Shown here in pieces: positions 35,657 to 44,093 of a stretch of 64,000 bases of DNA. The notes under the pieces were generated by a model. That model saw only the letters and a program-made list of their open reading frames with translations. It did no database searches and had not been told where the DNA came from. This DNA is from Deltaproteobacteria bacterium UBA4427 (GTDB lineage: Bacteria > Myxococcota_A > UBA9160 > UBA4427): contig DGPZ01000181.1 of the NCBI GenBank assembly GCA_002390675.1, positions 16,753 through 80,752 of the forward strand, in the 5' to 3' direction. Within the stretch, counting starts at the first letter, position 1; every line of letters starts with the position of its first letter. The position numbers were made by a program, and so were the translations under genes.

Positions 35657-35965
35657 GATTCGTTCTCCTATTTCGGCCCTTCGGCCGCGCCTCTCGGCGA
35701 TCGGGTGACACTTCCCCCCACGAGTCAATCCGGGGTCGGCAGCGTTCAAGGTTGGATTCGAGGTCGAGGCGACTCATTTGGCCGCCTCGGATGGGCCCAG
35801 GACGGCGTCCGGGCCTCTGCGGCGGCGGAACGTAGCGGAGATTCCGCCAGAAACGTGTGAATCGACCCGTGTTTTTCGAAGTGAGGGATAGACCTATTAT
35901 CCGGTTGGCCCCGAGGTCGACGACCTGCGACTCTTCCGGCGCCCTGCCTGGAAGTCCTGACCTTC

Positions 35966-37870
35966 GTGAACCAAGACGACTCACATCTAACGCCCGTGCC
36001 CGCCCCTGATCCGGCAGCCCCACTGCCTACGGACAAGGCCGGGGCTCCGCCCGGTGCCTTGCGCGATATCGCCCGTTTGCTCGGGCTATCCCTCCGTTAT
36101 TGGGAGTCACTCGTTGCGGTGATCCTGCTCGGCTTCGTGCTTGCCGCGACGCGCTACGTACGCGGCTGGCTGATCCAACCGCTTCTCGATGATGTTGCCC
36201 TTCCCCTTACGGCCCAAGGGCTTGATTGGGAGGCGGCCAGTCCGCTGCTCTCGGATATCGGCCTGATCCTCGCGGCCACTTTTATCCTGTCTCCCTTTGC
36301 CGTCCTCGGTCGAGGCTATTTTGCGGAGTGGAGCGCCGCACGCGTACGACAGCGCGTCGACATCGCCGTCGCGAAAAAATTCCTCCATGTCCCGCTCAAA
36401 GTCTTTAGGGACGGCTCTAGCGGCGACTTCATGTCCCGAGCGATGGCAGATGCGCAGATCGCATGCCAGGCCGTCACCCTCGTCTACAAAGATGTCCTGA
36501 TCAACGCCCAGATGCTAGTCGGTGGCGTGGCCATGATGGTATGGCTGAGCTGGGAACTAACGATCTTGGCGATGCTTGCGGTACCGCCTTTTTCAGCGAT
36601 CTTGAATCATTTCATGACGCGGCTTCTGAAGAACGCGACTCGACGCCAGGAGACCCAAGCAGACCTCTCGGATCGCTTAATCGCGATCCTTTCCGGTATC
36701 AAAGTCATTAAGGTCTTCCGAGGCCAAGCCGTCGAGCAATCCGCGTTTAACGGCGAAGCTGGGAAATATTTCCGGCGCCACATGAAGGTGATGAAAAATG
36801 CCGCCATAGCGAAGGCGGCAAGCGAGGCGATGTATCCCATCGTCGGCGTCGCAGTCATGGGCTTCGGCGGCTATGCAGTTGTATCAGACCTCTTCGGCCT
36901 CACCCTCGGTAAGCTCACAACCTTCGGATACACCCTCACGATCATCTACAAGCCGGTTAAGAGCCTCACATTATCAGTTCCCCGGATGCTTGAGTCAGTG
37001 GGAAGCGCCAGGCGCCTCTTCGAGATTCTCGACTTGGGCGAGGAGATAGCGGATCGACCTAACGCCGGGGATATGACGGGGCTCACCCGGGACATTCGTT
37101 TTCGCGGTGTGAGTTTCGACTATCATGCCGCGCGTCGTGGCAAGCCCGGCCAAAGCGACGAGGTCCTCGGACGTCCCGTACTCGACGGGATTGATCTCCA
37201 CGTTCAGGCCGGTGAAGTGATCGCCGTAGTCGGTCGGACCGGTGCTGGAAAATCGACGCTCGTCGAACTCGTCCTTCGCTTCCACGACCCGACGAAAGGC
37301 TCGATCGAAGTCGACGGCATCGACCTCCGCGACCTCAAAAGAACCTCGTTCCTCGACAATGTCGCCCTCGTAACCCAAGAGCCCTTCCTCTTCGACGAAT
37401 CGATTCGAGAGAATATCCGGTACGGCCGCCCAGAGTCTTCGGATGAAGAAGTGCACGCAGCCGCAGTCGCTGCCTCCGCGGACGACTTCATTACAGACCT
37501 ACCAGAGGGCTACGACACGCTCGCAGGTGAATTCGGATTGCGCCTCTCGGGTGGACAACGCCAGCGGATCACCATCGCCCGGGCCATTCTCGCGAACGCT
37601 TCTATCCTGGTCTTTGACGAAGCGACAAGCGCCCTAGACGCCCAGACCGAGCGCGCCGTACAAGAGGCCATCGAGGGGTTGCGCGGCCAACGCACGATAT
37701 TCCTCGTCGCACATCGTCTCTCAACGATCGAACGCGCCGATCGAATCGTCGTGCTCGATCAAGGCCGGATCGCTGAAACAGGAGACCATGCGTTTCTCGT
37801 CGAAAAGGGCGGCATCTACAGCCAGCTGATAGGTGCACAAAGCGCGCAGGCCAGCGGGACGACCGGTTAG
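35966..37870 (+). CDS. MsbA-like ABC exporter (fused TMD-NBD)
   Basis: The 634-aa half-transporter has a short N-terminal tail, six membrane helices (about 40-340), and a nucleotide-binding domain with Walker A G-R-T-G-A-G-K-S-T, the signature L-S-G-G-Q-R-Q-R, Walker B I-L-V-F-D-E-A-T-S-A-L-D and the H-switch in V-A-H-R-L-S. It would act as a homodimer, most likely flipping lipid A core or another amphiphile across the inner membrane. GTG start with only a weak ribosome site. Convergent with the oxidoreductase gene 32 bp downstream. Confidence 0.88.
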   Translation: MNQDDSHLTPVPAPDPAAPLPTDKAGAPPGALRDIARLLGLSLRYWESLVAVILLGFVLAATRYVRGWLIQPLLDDVALPLTAQGLDWEAASPLLSDIGLILAATFILSPFAVLGRGYFAEWSAARVRQRVDIAVAKKFLHVPLKVFRDGSSGDFMSRAMADAQIACQAVTLVYKDVLINAQMLVGGVAMMVWLSWELTILAMLAVPPFSAILNHFMTRLLKNATRRQETQADLSDRLIAILSGIKVIKVFRGQAVEQSAFNGEAGKYFRRHMKVMKNAAIAKAASEAMYPIVGVAVMGFGGYAVVSDLFGLTLGKLTTFGYTLTIIYKPVKSLTLSVPRMLESVGSARRLFEILDLGEEIADRPNAGDMTGLTRDIRFRGVSFDYHAARRGKPGQSDEVLGRPVLDGIDLHVQAGEVIAVVGRTGAGKSTLVELVLRFHDPTKGSIEVDGIDLRDLKRTSFLDNVALVTQEPFLFDESIRENIRYGRPESSDEEVHAAAVAASADDFITDLPEGYDTLAGEFGLRLSGGQRQRITIARAILANASILVFDEATSALDAQTERAVQEAIEGLRGQRTIFLVAHRLSTIERADRIVVLDQGRIAETGDHAFLVEKGGIYSQLIGAQSAQASGTTG

Positions 37871-37902
37871 GCGAGAGCTGTCTGCGACGACCCTCAGTCC
37901 GC

Positions 37903-38883
37903 CTAGCGAACGGACAGAATCACCTTCCCGAAATGAGTGCTCGCCTTGAGCATTCTATGTGCCTCGGGCGCGTCCGCGAGCGGAAATACCTGATGAATCA
38001 CAGGACGAATCTTCCCAACCGCTAGGTCATCGCCGAAGCGTTCAAGGAACGCGGATACAATCCCAGCCTTTTGCGCGTCAGAGCGTGTCCTCAGCGTCGA
38101 CCCCAATACGCGAAGTCGCCGCGTAAGAAGTGCGCCGAGTGAAATCTCCGCCTTCGCGCCGCCCATCAAACCGATCAACACGAGCGCTCCGTCAGTCGCC
38201 AACGAGTTCAGGTTGCCCTCTAGATAGGAGGCTCCGATCGAATCGAGTACGACATCGACGCCACGACCGTCCGTTGTTTTCTTCACGACCTCGACCCAGT
38301 CCTCGTCGCGATAGTTCGCTACCGCATCCGCTCCGATTTCGAGACATCGAGCGCATTTCTCCGCACTGCCAGCGGTGGCAATGACTTTTCCGCCGGCACG
38401 CTTAACGAGGTCAATCGTCGTCGTGCCAATTCCGCTTCCGCCGCCATGCACGAGAACGGTTCCGCCCTGGGGCAGATCGCCCAGCTGGAAGACGTTCAAG
38501 AAGACGGTCAGCAACGTCTCTGTTAGGCCTGCCCCTTCTTCAAAAGACAAAGCATCCGGCAAAGCAATCGCCGACCCGGCGTCGACTACAACTTCTTCGG
38601 CGTAGCCACCTCCAGGGAGCAGCGCCATCACGCGGTCGCCCATAGCGAAACTCTCTACGCCGTCTCCAATCTCCGTCACAACGCCTGAGCACTCGAGACC
38701 TAGCGTAGGCGGCGCGCCCGGCGGAGGAGGATAAAAGCCCTGTCTTTGCAAAAGGTCCGCGCGGTTTACGCCTGATGCATGGTTCTCAATTCGAATTGCG
38801 CCTGCGCGGATCGACGCGGGGGGCGCCTCCCCGATCTTCATGCAGTTCTCGTCTCCGGGCTCGTCGATCAAAATGGCTCTCAT
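37903..38883 (-). CDS. zinc-free NAD(P)H:quinone oxidoreductase (MDR family)
   Basis: This 326-aa medium-chain dehydrogenase/reductase has the GroES-like N-terminal domain with N-H-A-S-G-V-N-R-A-D-L-L-Q-R-Q-G and the Rossmann loop V-H-G-G-G-S-G-I-G-T near residue 145. Structural-zinc cysteines are missing, as in quinone oxidoreductases of the PIG3/QorA type. I chose the ATG at 38883 because M-R-A-I-L-I is the family start; the frame is open to 38976. The gene is divergent from the small secreted protein across a palindrome-containing promoter region. Confidence 0.85.
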   Translation of the reverse strand: MRAILIDEPGDENCMKIGEAPPASIRAGAIRIENHASGVNRADLLQRQGFYPPPPGAPPTLGLECSGVVTEIGDGVESFAMGDRVMALLPGGGYAEEVVVDAGSAIALPDALSFEEGAGLTETLLTVFLNVFQLGDLPQGGTVLVHGGGSGIGTTTIDLVKRAGGKVIATAGSAEKCARCLEIGADAVANYRDEDWVEVVKKTTDGRGVDVVLDSIGASYLEGNLNSLATDGALVLIGLMGGAKAEISLGALLTRRLRVLGSTLRTRSDAQKAGIVSAFLERFGDDLAVGKIRPVIHQVFPLADAPEAHRMLKASTHFGKVILSVR

Positions 38884-38947
38884 GACGCGGGAGTCTAGGG
38901 CATGCAGAAGCCAGCAGTGAATACGCAGGGTCCAAGCAATAAGGGGG

Positions 38948-39015
38948 AATAAGGAAAGCGGATCGCTCCCGGACATCGGGGACGTGACCTAGGTCACGCG
39001 GGCGATTTCCTTATT
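38948..39015. promoter_or_regulatory. divergent promoter region with CRP-like palindrome
   Basis: A perfect 16-bp palindrome CGTGACCTAGGTCACG lies at 38983-38998 and has the GTGA-N6-TCAC form of CRP/FNR-family operators. It is enclosed by a 10-base inverted repeat, AATAAGGAAA (38948-38957) and TTTCCTTATT (39006-39015). The element sits 100 bp upstream of the oxidoreductase start and 33 bp upstream of the secreted-protein start, so one regulator could control both. The regulator's identity is inference. Confidence 0.55.
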
Positions 39016-39030
39016 TCGCCGAAGAACTTC

Positions 39031-39510
39031 ATGATGCCCAAGCACACCTATTCCACAATAATCCTTGCGGCCTGGCACCGCCGGATCACGGCCACGTTGA
39101 TGGCCTGCTTAATCTGCTCCTTCGCGGGGATCTTTGGGATGACTTCGACCGCCGCCGCGCAGGACGGCATGATGCTGACTAGCTTTAACCAGCCCTTGGT
39201 TCCGAACGAAGACTGGCGAGCCTCAGGCCTCGCGTATGTGGAGCTTCCCCTTCGAATCAGGGCCAGCTTCGACGCCAGCTACCGCCAACACGGCACGCTC
39301 TCGGATCGCCTCGCTTCGCCCCTCGTCAACGATGTCGGGCCGGGCATTATCTCCGACGAGACGCTCGAAAGTCGAATCTCATTCACGCGTCCGATCACCG
39401 AGCGTATTGAGATCGAAGTCGCGTGGCTGACAAGTAATCGCCTCACCACCAGCGACCCTATGGGATTCGGCCGCCAAATCGTTGGCGCGTTCATTCGCCT
39501 CACCCCCTGA
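39031..39510 (+). CDS. small secreted protein of unknown function
   Basis: The 159-aa protein has a signal peptide with a twin-Arg-free basic region (H-R-R-I), a hydrophobic core near residues 22-38 and a likely cleavage after A-A-A in T-A-A-A-Q. The mature part (about 115 residues) shows alternating strand patterns (AYVELPLRIRASFDASYRQ, ISFTRPITERIEIEVAWL) like part of an outer-membrane barrel, but it is too short for a full one. It ends in R-L-T-P, not an aromatic. No family is recognised. Confidence 0.6.
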   Translation: MMPKHTYSTIILAAWHRRITATLMACLICSFAGIFGMTSTAAAQDGMMLTSFNQPLVPNEDWRASGLAYVELPLRIRASFDASYRQHGTLSDRLASPLVNDVGPGIISDETLESRISFTRPITERIEIEVAWLTSNRLTTSDPMGFGRQIVGAFIRLTP

Positions 39511-39607
39511 ACGGCTAGCTCCAGCCTCCTCAGGCCTAGGCGCTCCCAAATCCCCCTTCCCCTTGGCTCTCCAACCGTCAGGTTCAGCATCTCCATGCGT
39601 GTTATTT

Positions 39608-39639
39608 TTAGCTTGCGGGAAAGCTATCTAGCAAGCTAA
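39608..39639 (+). promoter_or_regulatory. inverted repeat, probable MarR autoregulatory operator
   Basis: Perfect 9-bp arms TTAGCTTGC (39608-39616) and GCAAGCTAA (39631-39639) are separated by 14 bp and end 9 bp before the MarR-family start codon. A partial half-site (TAGCTAA) occurs again just before the first amidohydrolase gene (about 40239). MarR repressors commonly bind such repeats in their own promoter, so autoregulation is likely. Confidence 0.6.
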
Positions 39640-39648
39640 TCTGGGCCC

Positions 39649-40167
39649 ATGGAGTGGTTTGAAGACCTGACGCGTGGCTGGACCAATGAGTACCCGGAAC
39701 TCGACCTCTCGAGCCTTCCCGCCCTCGTTCGAATCGCGCGCCTCGGCGTCTTGCTCGATGCCTTTCAGCACGACGTCCTCGAACCCTTCGAGTTGATGCC
39801 CTCGGATTACGGCGTGCTCGCCGCGCTCCGGCGCGCGGGCGCCCCCTACTCGCTCAAACCGAGCCAGCTCTATAGCCGACTAAGACGCTCCTCCGGCGGG
39901 ATGACGAAAATCTTGAAGCGGCTCGAAGCTTCCGGGCTGATCGAACGAAGCCCGGATCCCGACGACGGGCGCGGCAGCCATGTTCGCCTAACGGATCGAG
40001 GACTCTCACTTCAGGACCGCGTCTTCCACGCCTTCGTGAGCGCGACATCCAGCCTAATGGGCCCCTTGTCTTCACATCAACTAAAGAACGCCGACGTCTC
40101 ACTCGGCGAGATCCTCCAAGTCTTCGAGGAACGAGCCACACAACGTAGTACTGCCGCGCGACGCTAA
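39649..40167 (+). CDS. MarR-family transcriptional regulator
   Basis: The 172-aa protein has the winged-helix layout of MarR: a helical N-terminus for dimerisation, a recognition-helix region around L-Y-S-R-L-R-R-S-S-G-G-M-T-K-I-L-K-R-L-E (split by family numbering), then G-L-I-E-R-S-P-D-P-D-D-G-R-G and the wing V-R-L-T-D-R-G. It heads a co-directional catabolic module and has an inverted repeat directly upstream, so it probably senses the module's substrate. Confidence 0.85.
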   Translation: MEWFEDLTRGWTNEYPELDLSSLPALVRIARLGVLLDAFQHDVLEPFELMPSDYGVLAALRRAGAPYSLKPSQLYSRLRRSSGGMTKILKRLEASGLIERSPDPDDGRGSHVRLTDRGLSLQDRVFHAFVSATSSLMGPLSSHQLKNADVSLGEILQVFEERATQRSTAARR

Positions 40168-40254
40168 GTCGCCAGCGCGCTACGGCTCTGACTGCATAAT
40201 AAATCTACTGAGATCTTCACGCGCTCGTATCACCACTAGCTAAAAGGAAAAAAA

Positions 40255-41367
40255 ATGGGACGTTTCGGACACTTTGTCATCGATGCGGATGGACACGGAG
40301 GCGAGCCGCTCGGATGGCGTAAGCGAATTCCGGATGCCTTTGCTTCACGGATGCGGGAATACGTTGATTCGATGCGGGCCAAGTACACGAACTTGCCCGG
40401 ATCAGGCGTGCGTTCCACTGAGCAGGATGACGATGCGGCGCCGGCCCAGACGACCGACGACGATCTCGAAATCACCTCAGACATGCGCCCCGGAATGTAC
40501 GACCCGGAACCTCGCATGAAAGACATGGACGACGAAGGCATCGATGTCGCCGTGCTCTTTCCACCAGGATCCGGCGAAGAATGGGCACTCGGAGATGTCG
40601 ACTTTTCGGTCGCGCTCTGCCGCACGCTGAACGATGCGCGTGCCGAATACGCAAGCCATGATCCCGACCGATTGAAGCTCGTAGCCAAGCTACCGATGAT
40701 CGAGCCGAAGGCGGCAGCCGAAGAACTCGAACGCTGCGTGACCGAGCACGGGTTCGTTGGGCTCGTCACGGCGACCCATATCCGCGACAAGAACCTCGAT
40801 GATCCGAGTTTCGACCCCGTCTGGGAAGCCGCCGAGCGCCTGAACGTCGCCGTCTGCACACACGGCGGTGGCCAAGCGCCTGGACAAACGCCGCTCATGA
40901 TCGATCGCTTCGATACTCGCCTCGGCGTCCACGCGATGACCCATCCGCTCGGCGCAATGCAAGCCGTGATGCACTTCACGGTCGGCGGAATCTGGGCGCG
41001 ATACCCCGGACTGCGGGTCGGCTTCATGGAAGCGGGCGTGGGCTGGCTTCCTTTTTGGCTAGAGCGACTCGATGAGCACTGGGAAATGATGGCCGACCAA
41101 GCGCCGCTGATCGACCGCGCGCCGTCAACGTACTTCGAAGGCCGCGGCTTCCTAACGACGGAGCCCGACGAAAAGATGGTCCCCTATCTCTTCGATGCCG
41201 TCGGTTCAGACATCGTTTGTTATTCCTCCGACTACTGTCATTGGGACTGCGCCTTCCCTAATTCTGTCAAGATCCTTGTAGAGCGTGAGGACATCCCCAA
41301 AACCATCCACCCGGAGCTCTTCGCAGGGAATGCGGCGAAGCTCTACAACCTCGAGGTCCCGTCGTGA
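40255..41367 (+). CDS. amidohydrolase family 2 (ACMSD-like) metal-dependent enzyme
   Basis: The 370-aa TIM-barrel protein belongs to the ACMSD/amidohydrolase-2 group of decarboxylases and hydrolases. Visible are an N-terminal D-A-D-G-H in place of the usual H-x-H, E-P-R-M-K-D-M-D-D-E-G-I-D, C-T-H-G-G-G mid-protein, and the metal aspartate region Y-S-S-D-Y-C-H-W-D near the C-terminus. Such enzymes act on aromatic acids and related ring-cleavage products. AAAAGGA precedes the ATG. It overlaps the TauD gene by 4 bp. Confidence 0.82.
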   Translation: MGRFGHFVIDADGHGGEPLGWRKRIPDAFASRMREYVDSMRAKYTNLPGSGVRSTEQDDDAAPAQTTDDDLEITSDMRPGMYDPEPRMKDMDDEGIDVAVLFPPGSGEEWALGDVDFSVALCRTLNDARAEYASHDPDRLKLVAKLPMIEPKAAAEELERCVTEHGFVGLVTATHIRDKNLDDPSFDPVWEAAERLNVAVCTHGGGQAPGQTPLMIDRFDTRLGVHAMTHPLGAMQAVMHFTVGGIWARYPGLRVGFMEAGVGWLPFWLERLDEHWEMMADQAPLIDRAPSTYFEGRGFLTTEPDEKMVPYLFDAVGSDIVCYSSDYCHWDCAFPNSVKILVEREDIPKTIHPELFAGNAAKLYNLEVPS

Positions 41368-42191
41368 GCAGCTTCTCGCTTCGGCCGCTGACGTCGACGA
41401 TCGGGGCGGAGATCGACGGACTCGATATCGCGTCGCCGCTCTCAAGCGAGGACCGGCAGGAGGTGCTGGACGCGCTTGTCGCACATCATGTCCTTTTCTT
41501 CCGAGAACAGGACATTACTCCCGAGCAACAAGTTGCCTTCGCGAAGCAGTTCGGCCCGATTAGTTTCCCGCCCTTCGCTCCCAAATACGGAACGAATCCC
41601 GAGTACATCGTCCTTGACCAGGAAAATCCAAAGGGCGAAGGCGCGGACGCGTGGCATTCGGATAACTCATTCATGTCTGAGCCGCCTATGGGCTCCGTGC
41701 TTCGTGCAGTGCTGATTCCGGAGGTCGGAGGGGACACCTGTTTCGCGAGTACGGTTGCCGCCTACGACGCGCTTTCACCCTCGATTCAGCGATTGGTTGA
41801 TGGCCTAAAAGCAATCCACGACATCACCAAACCTCTTCTGAAAGGAATCGCCGCGGGACATACGACGGTGAACCTGGAAGATGTTCAGGCGCAATGGCCG
41901 CCGGTCGCACATCCGATCGTGCGAACCCATCCTGTAACCGGCAAAAAGTCGCTCTACGTGAATCGCAACTCAACAACCCATATCGAAGGGCTCTCTGAGC
42001 GCGAGAATGAGATGTTATTGCCTTTCTTGATGGACCATATTCGGTCTCCAGAGTTTCAGTGCCGCTTTAAGTGGGACACGAACTCGGTCGCCTTCTGGGA
42101 CAATCGAAGCGCCCAGCATTTTGCTGTATCCGACTACCATTCGCGCCGCATTATGAACCGCGTGACTATCGCGGGCGAAAAAGTCCTCTAG
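41364..42191 (+). CDS. TauD/TfdA-family 2-oxoglutarate-dependent dioxygenase
   Basis: The 275-aa Fe(II)/2-oxoglutarate enzyme has the facial triad start H-S-D in A-D-A-W-H-S-D-N-S-F, the conserved H-P-V-T-G segment, and distal H plus Arg in W-D-N-R-S-A-Q-H and S-R-R-I. Members hydroxylate substrates next to sulfonate, ether or carboxylate groups. The GTG start lies inside the amidohydrolase stop region, so the two are coupled. Substrate is unknown. Confidence 0.88.
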   Translation: MSSFSLRPLTSTIGAEIDGLDIASPLSSEDRQEVLDALVAHHVLFFREQDITPEQQVAFAKQFGPISFPPFAPKYGTNPEYIVLDQENPKGEGADAWHSDNSFMSEPPMGSVLRAVLIPEVGGDTCFASTVAAYDALSPSIQRLVDGLKAIHDITKPLLKGIAAGHTTVNLEDVQAQWPPVAHPIVRTHPVTGKKSLYVNRNSTTHIEGLSERENEMLLPFLMDHIRSPEFQCRFKWDTNSVAFWDNRSAQHFAVSDYHSRRIMNRVTIAGEKVL

Positions 42192-42225
42192 CTCCCTCCC
42201 CTGGCTCCTTAAGGAGAACAAAGAC

Positions 42226-42696
42226 ATGGCTGATGAATCCAAGAAACCTCAGGTCAAGTTCCGACATATGGAAGAAGAAAAATGGCATGAGGTCCGCGCC
42301 ATAGAACTCCCTACCGGCCGAGCCGTGGTGCGTGAAAAATGGCTCGAGTTCAGCGACAAATGCCTCTCGCTCGTCGCGCGATGGGACCCCGGCATGATGA
42401 TTCACAAGCATGGGCACAACAGCGAACACGTGCTCTATGTCATCTCTGGCTCGATGCATTGCGGCGATGTGGAATGCACCCCCGGCATGCATATCACCCT
42501 CGAACAGGGCGCCTCTTTCGGCCCCTTCGTTGCTGGTCCGGAGGGCGTCGAGCTCTTCGAAGTCATGATGGGCGACCCGCGATCCTTCCCAGCAGACAAC
42601 GAAGGGTTCGACAAGCTTCTGACTGAAAAGGGTGCGAAGCGCCTGCCTAACCCACCGATCGAATTGCCCGATTGGTTAGAAGACACACGCAACTAA
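42226..42696 (+). CDS. cupin-domain protein A
   Basis: The 156-aa single-cupin protein has the metal-binding pattern H-K-H-G-H-N-S-E-H, then G-S-M-H-C-G and the second motif G-A-S-F-G-P-F. AAGGAG precedes the ATG by 9 bases. It sits 34 bp after the TauD gene in the catabolic module. Cupins of this size serve as small dioxygenases, isomerases or anti-sigma-like sensors; the intact His cluster suggests bound metal. Confidence 0.8.
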   Translation: MADESKKPQVKFRHMEEEKWHEVRAIELPTGRAVVREKWLEFSDKCLSLVARWDPGMMIHKHGHNSEHVLYVISGSMHCGDVECTPGMHITLEQGASFGPFVAGPEGVELFEVMMGDPRSFPADNEGFDKLLTEKGAKRLPNPPIELPDWLEDTRN

Positions 42697-42715
42697 CGCA
42701 AATCAGGGAGCTGTT

Positions 42716-43123
42716 ATGTCTGATGAACAAAAGCCACAGCCGGCCAAGATCTTCACGTACGCGAATCTCGAATTCGATCGGCCTCTCGAAACATCTTCGC
42801 CGGGAACCGCTCCGCCGCGGGAACTCGTTGAGCAAGCGAAGAAGGTCGGCGCTCGACGCAAGAAAATCGTCAAAGGCGAGGCAGGCTTCTTCATGAACCG
42901 ATCTCAACTTCCCGCTGGCTACCGCGTCCCTCCGCACCATCATAATCACGGAGAGATGTTGATCGTCCTCGACGGCGGATGCACTTTCGACGACGATTTC
43001 GGATCTGCGGGCGCGAACGACACTGTCGTAATTCCCGCTCTTAATCGTTATGGATTTACCTGTGGTCCAAACGGCATGGAGTTCCTCACAATTCGCCTCG
43101 GCGACGCAACAACCGAACTCTGA
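42716..43123 (+). CDS. cupin-domain protein B
   Basis: The 135-aa protein has a second, distinct cupin: P-P-H-H-H-N-H-G-E-M-L as first metal motif and a weaker second motif around T-V-V-I-P-A-L-N-R-Y-G. It follows cupin A after 19 bp with a GGGAG ribosome site and overlaps the next amidohydrolase by one base (TGATG). Two unlike cupins in a row suggest two steps or subunits. Confidence 0.8.
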   Translation: MSDEQKPQPAKIFTYANLEFDRPLETSSPGTAPPRELVEQAKKVGARRKKIVKGEAGFFMNRSQLPAGYRVPPHHHNHGEMLIVLDGGCTFDDDFGSAGANDTVVIPALNRYGFTCGPNGMEFLTIRLGDATTEL

Positions 43124-44019
43124 TGACGGCGTTAGGCTCGAAGGAACAACCGGGCAAAGCCATTGCAGCCGACGGGCTTAACCTCGTCGACTGCCATACC
43201 CACGTCGTCTCAAATGATCATGAGCGATACCCCCTCCATCCGCGCGATTTGTCGGGAACTTGGTATCTCGATGCTCCGGCGAGTGCTGCAGACCTCGCCG
43301 ACGAGATGGATGCGAGTGGTGTTGCGCAAGCCGTCCTGGTTCAAGGCGTTGGAGCCTACACCTACGACAATCGATATGCGGCGGATGCCGCGCGCGAAGC
43401 GCCGGAGCGCTTCGTCTCCGCCTGCGCGATCGATGTCGAAGCGCGCGACGCAGTCGAAGTCGCCGACGAATGGATTCGAGTTCAGGGCATGCAGGGCATT
43501 CGTCTCTTCGCACTCTCGCGGGAGGGCCCCTCATGGTTGGCCAACGAACAGACTTTCCCAGTTTGGCGCCGCGCGGCCGACCTTGATGCGCACATCATCA
43601 TCACGATCCTGCCCCATCAACTGGACGAACTCGACCGGGTCCTCACACATTTCCCGGAGACTAACGTCTCTCTCGATCACTGCGCCTTTGCTATGTCCAA
43701 TCCCGATTCCAGGGCACGCCTTTACACCCTCGCGCGACATTCGAATCTCCACCTCAAAGTCACCACCCACAATCTCGATGATGCGGCGCGGTCTGGTGAA
43801 GGAGCGGATGGGCTCGTGCAAGAACTCGTGACTAACTTCGGCGCTGATCGAATGATGTGGGGCTCTGATTATTGCCAGACCCACGACCGCACCTATCCAG
43901 AACTCGTCGCTCTCGCCCATGAGGCATTCTCCGGCCTAAGTGCATCGGACCGACGGGCTTGCCTCTCCGGGACCGCACGTCGCCTTTGGCTCGCGCTCGC
44001 GCAGCGCGCTTCCGCATAG
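43123..44019 (+). CDS. amidohydrolase family 2, LigI/lactonase-like
   Basis: The 298-aa TIM-barrel hydrolase has the classic N-terminal D-C-H-T-H, a mid L-D-H-C-A-F, and the C-terminal metal aspartate in M-M-W-G-S-D-Y-C. It resembles 2-pyrone-4,6-dicarboxylate lactonases and sugar lactonases more than the first amidohydrolase of the module. A ring-lactone or ester hydrolysis step is a reasonable guess. The ATG overlaps the cupin B stop. Confidence 0.82.
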   Translation: MTALGSKEQPGKAIAADGLNLVDCHTHVVSNDHERYPLHPRDLSGTWYLDAPASAADLADEMDASGVAQAVLVQGVGAYTYDNRYAADAAREAPERFVSACAIDVEARDAVEVADEWIRVQGMQGIRLFALSREGPSWLANEQTFPVWRRAADLDAHIIITILPHQLDELDRVLTHFPETNVSLDHCAFAMSNPDSRARLYTLARHSNLHLKVTTHNLDDAARSGEGADGLVQELVTNFGADRMMWGSDYCQTHDRTYPELVALAHEAFSGLSASDRRACLSGTARRLWLALAQRASA

Positions 44020-44093
44020 CCAATCCGACGCTAAGCTCCGGCGCCTCCGGCTCAAGCTACCCACCTACTCCGCTACTCCGAGGCCAACTCAGG

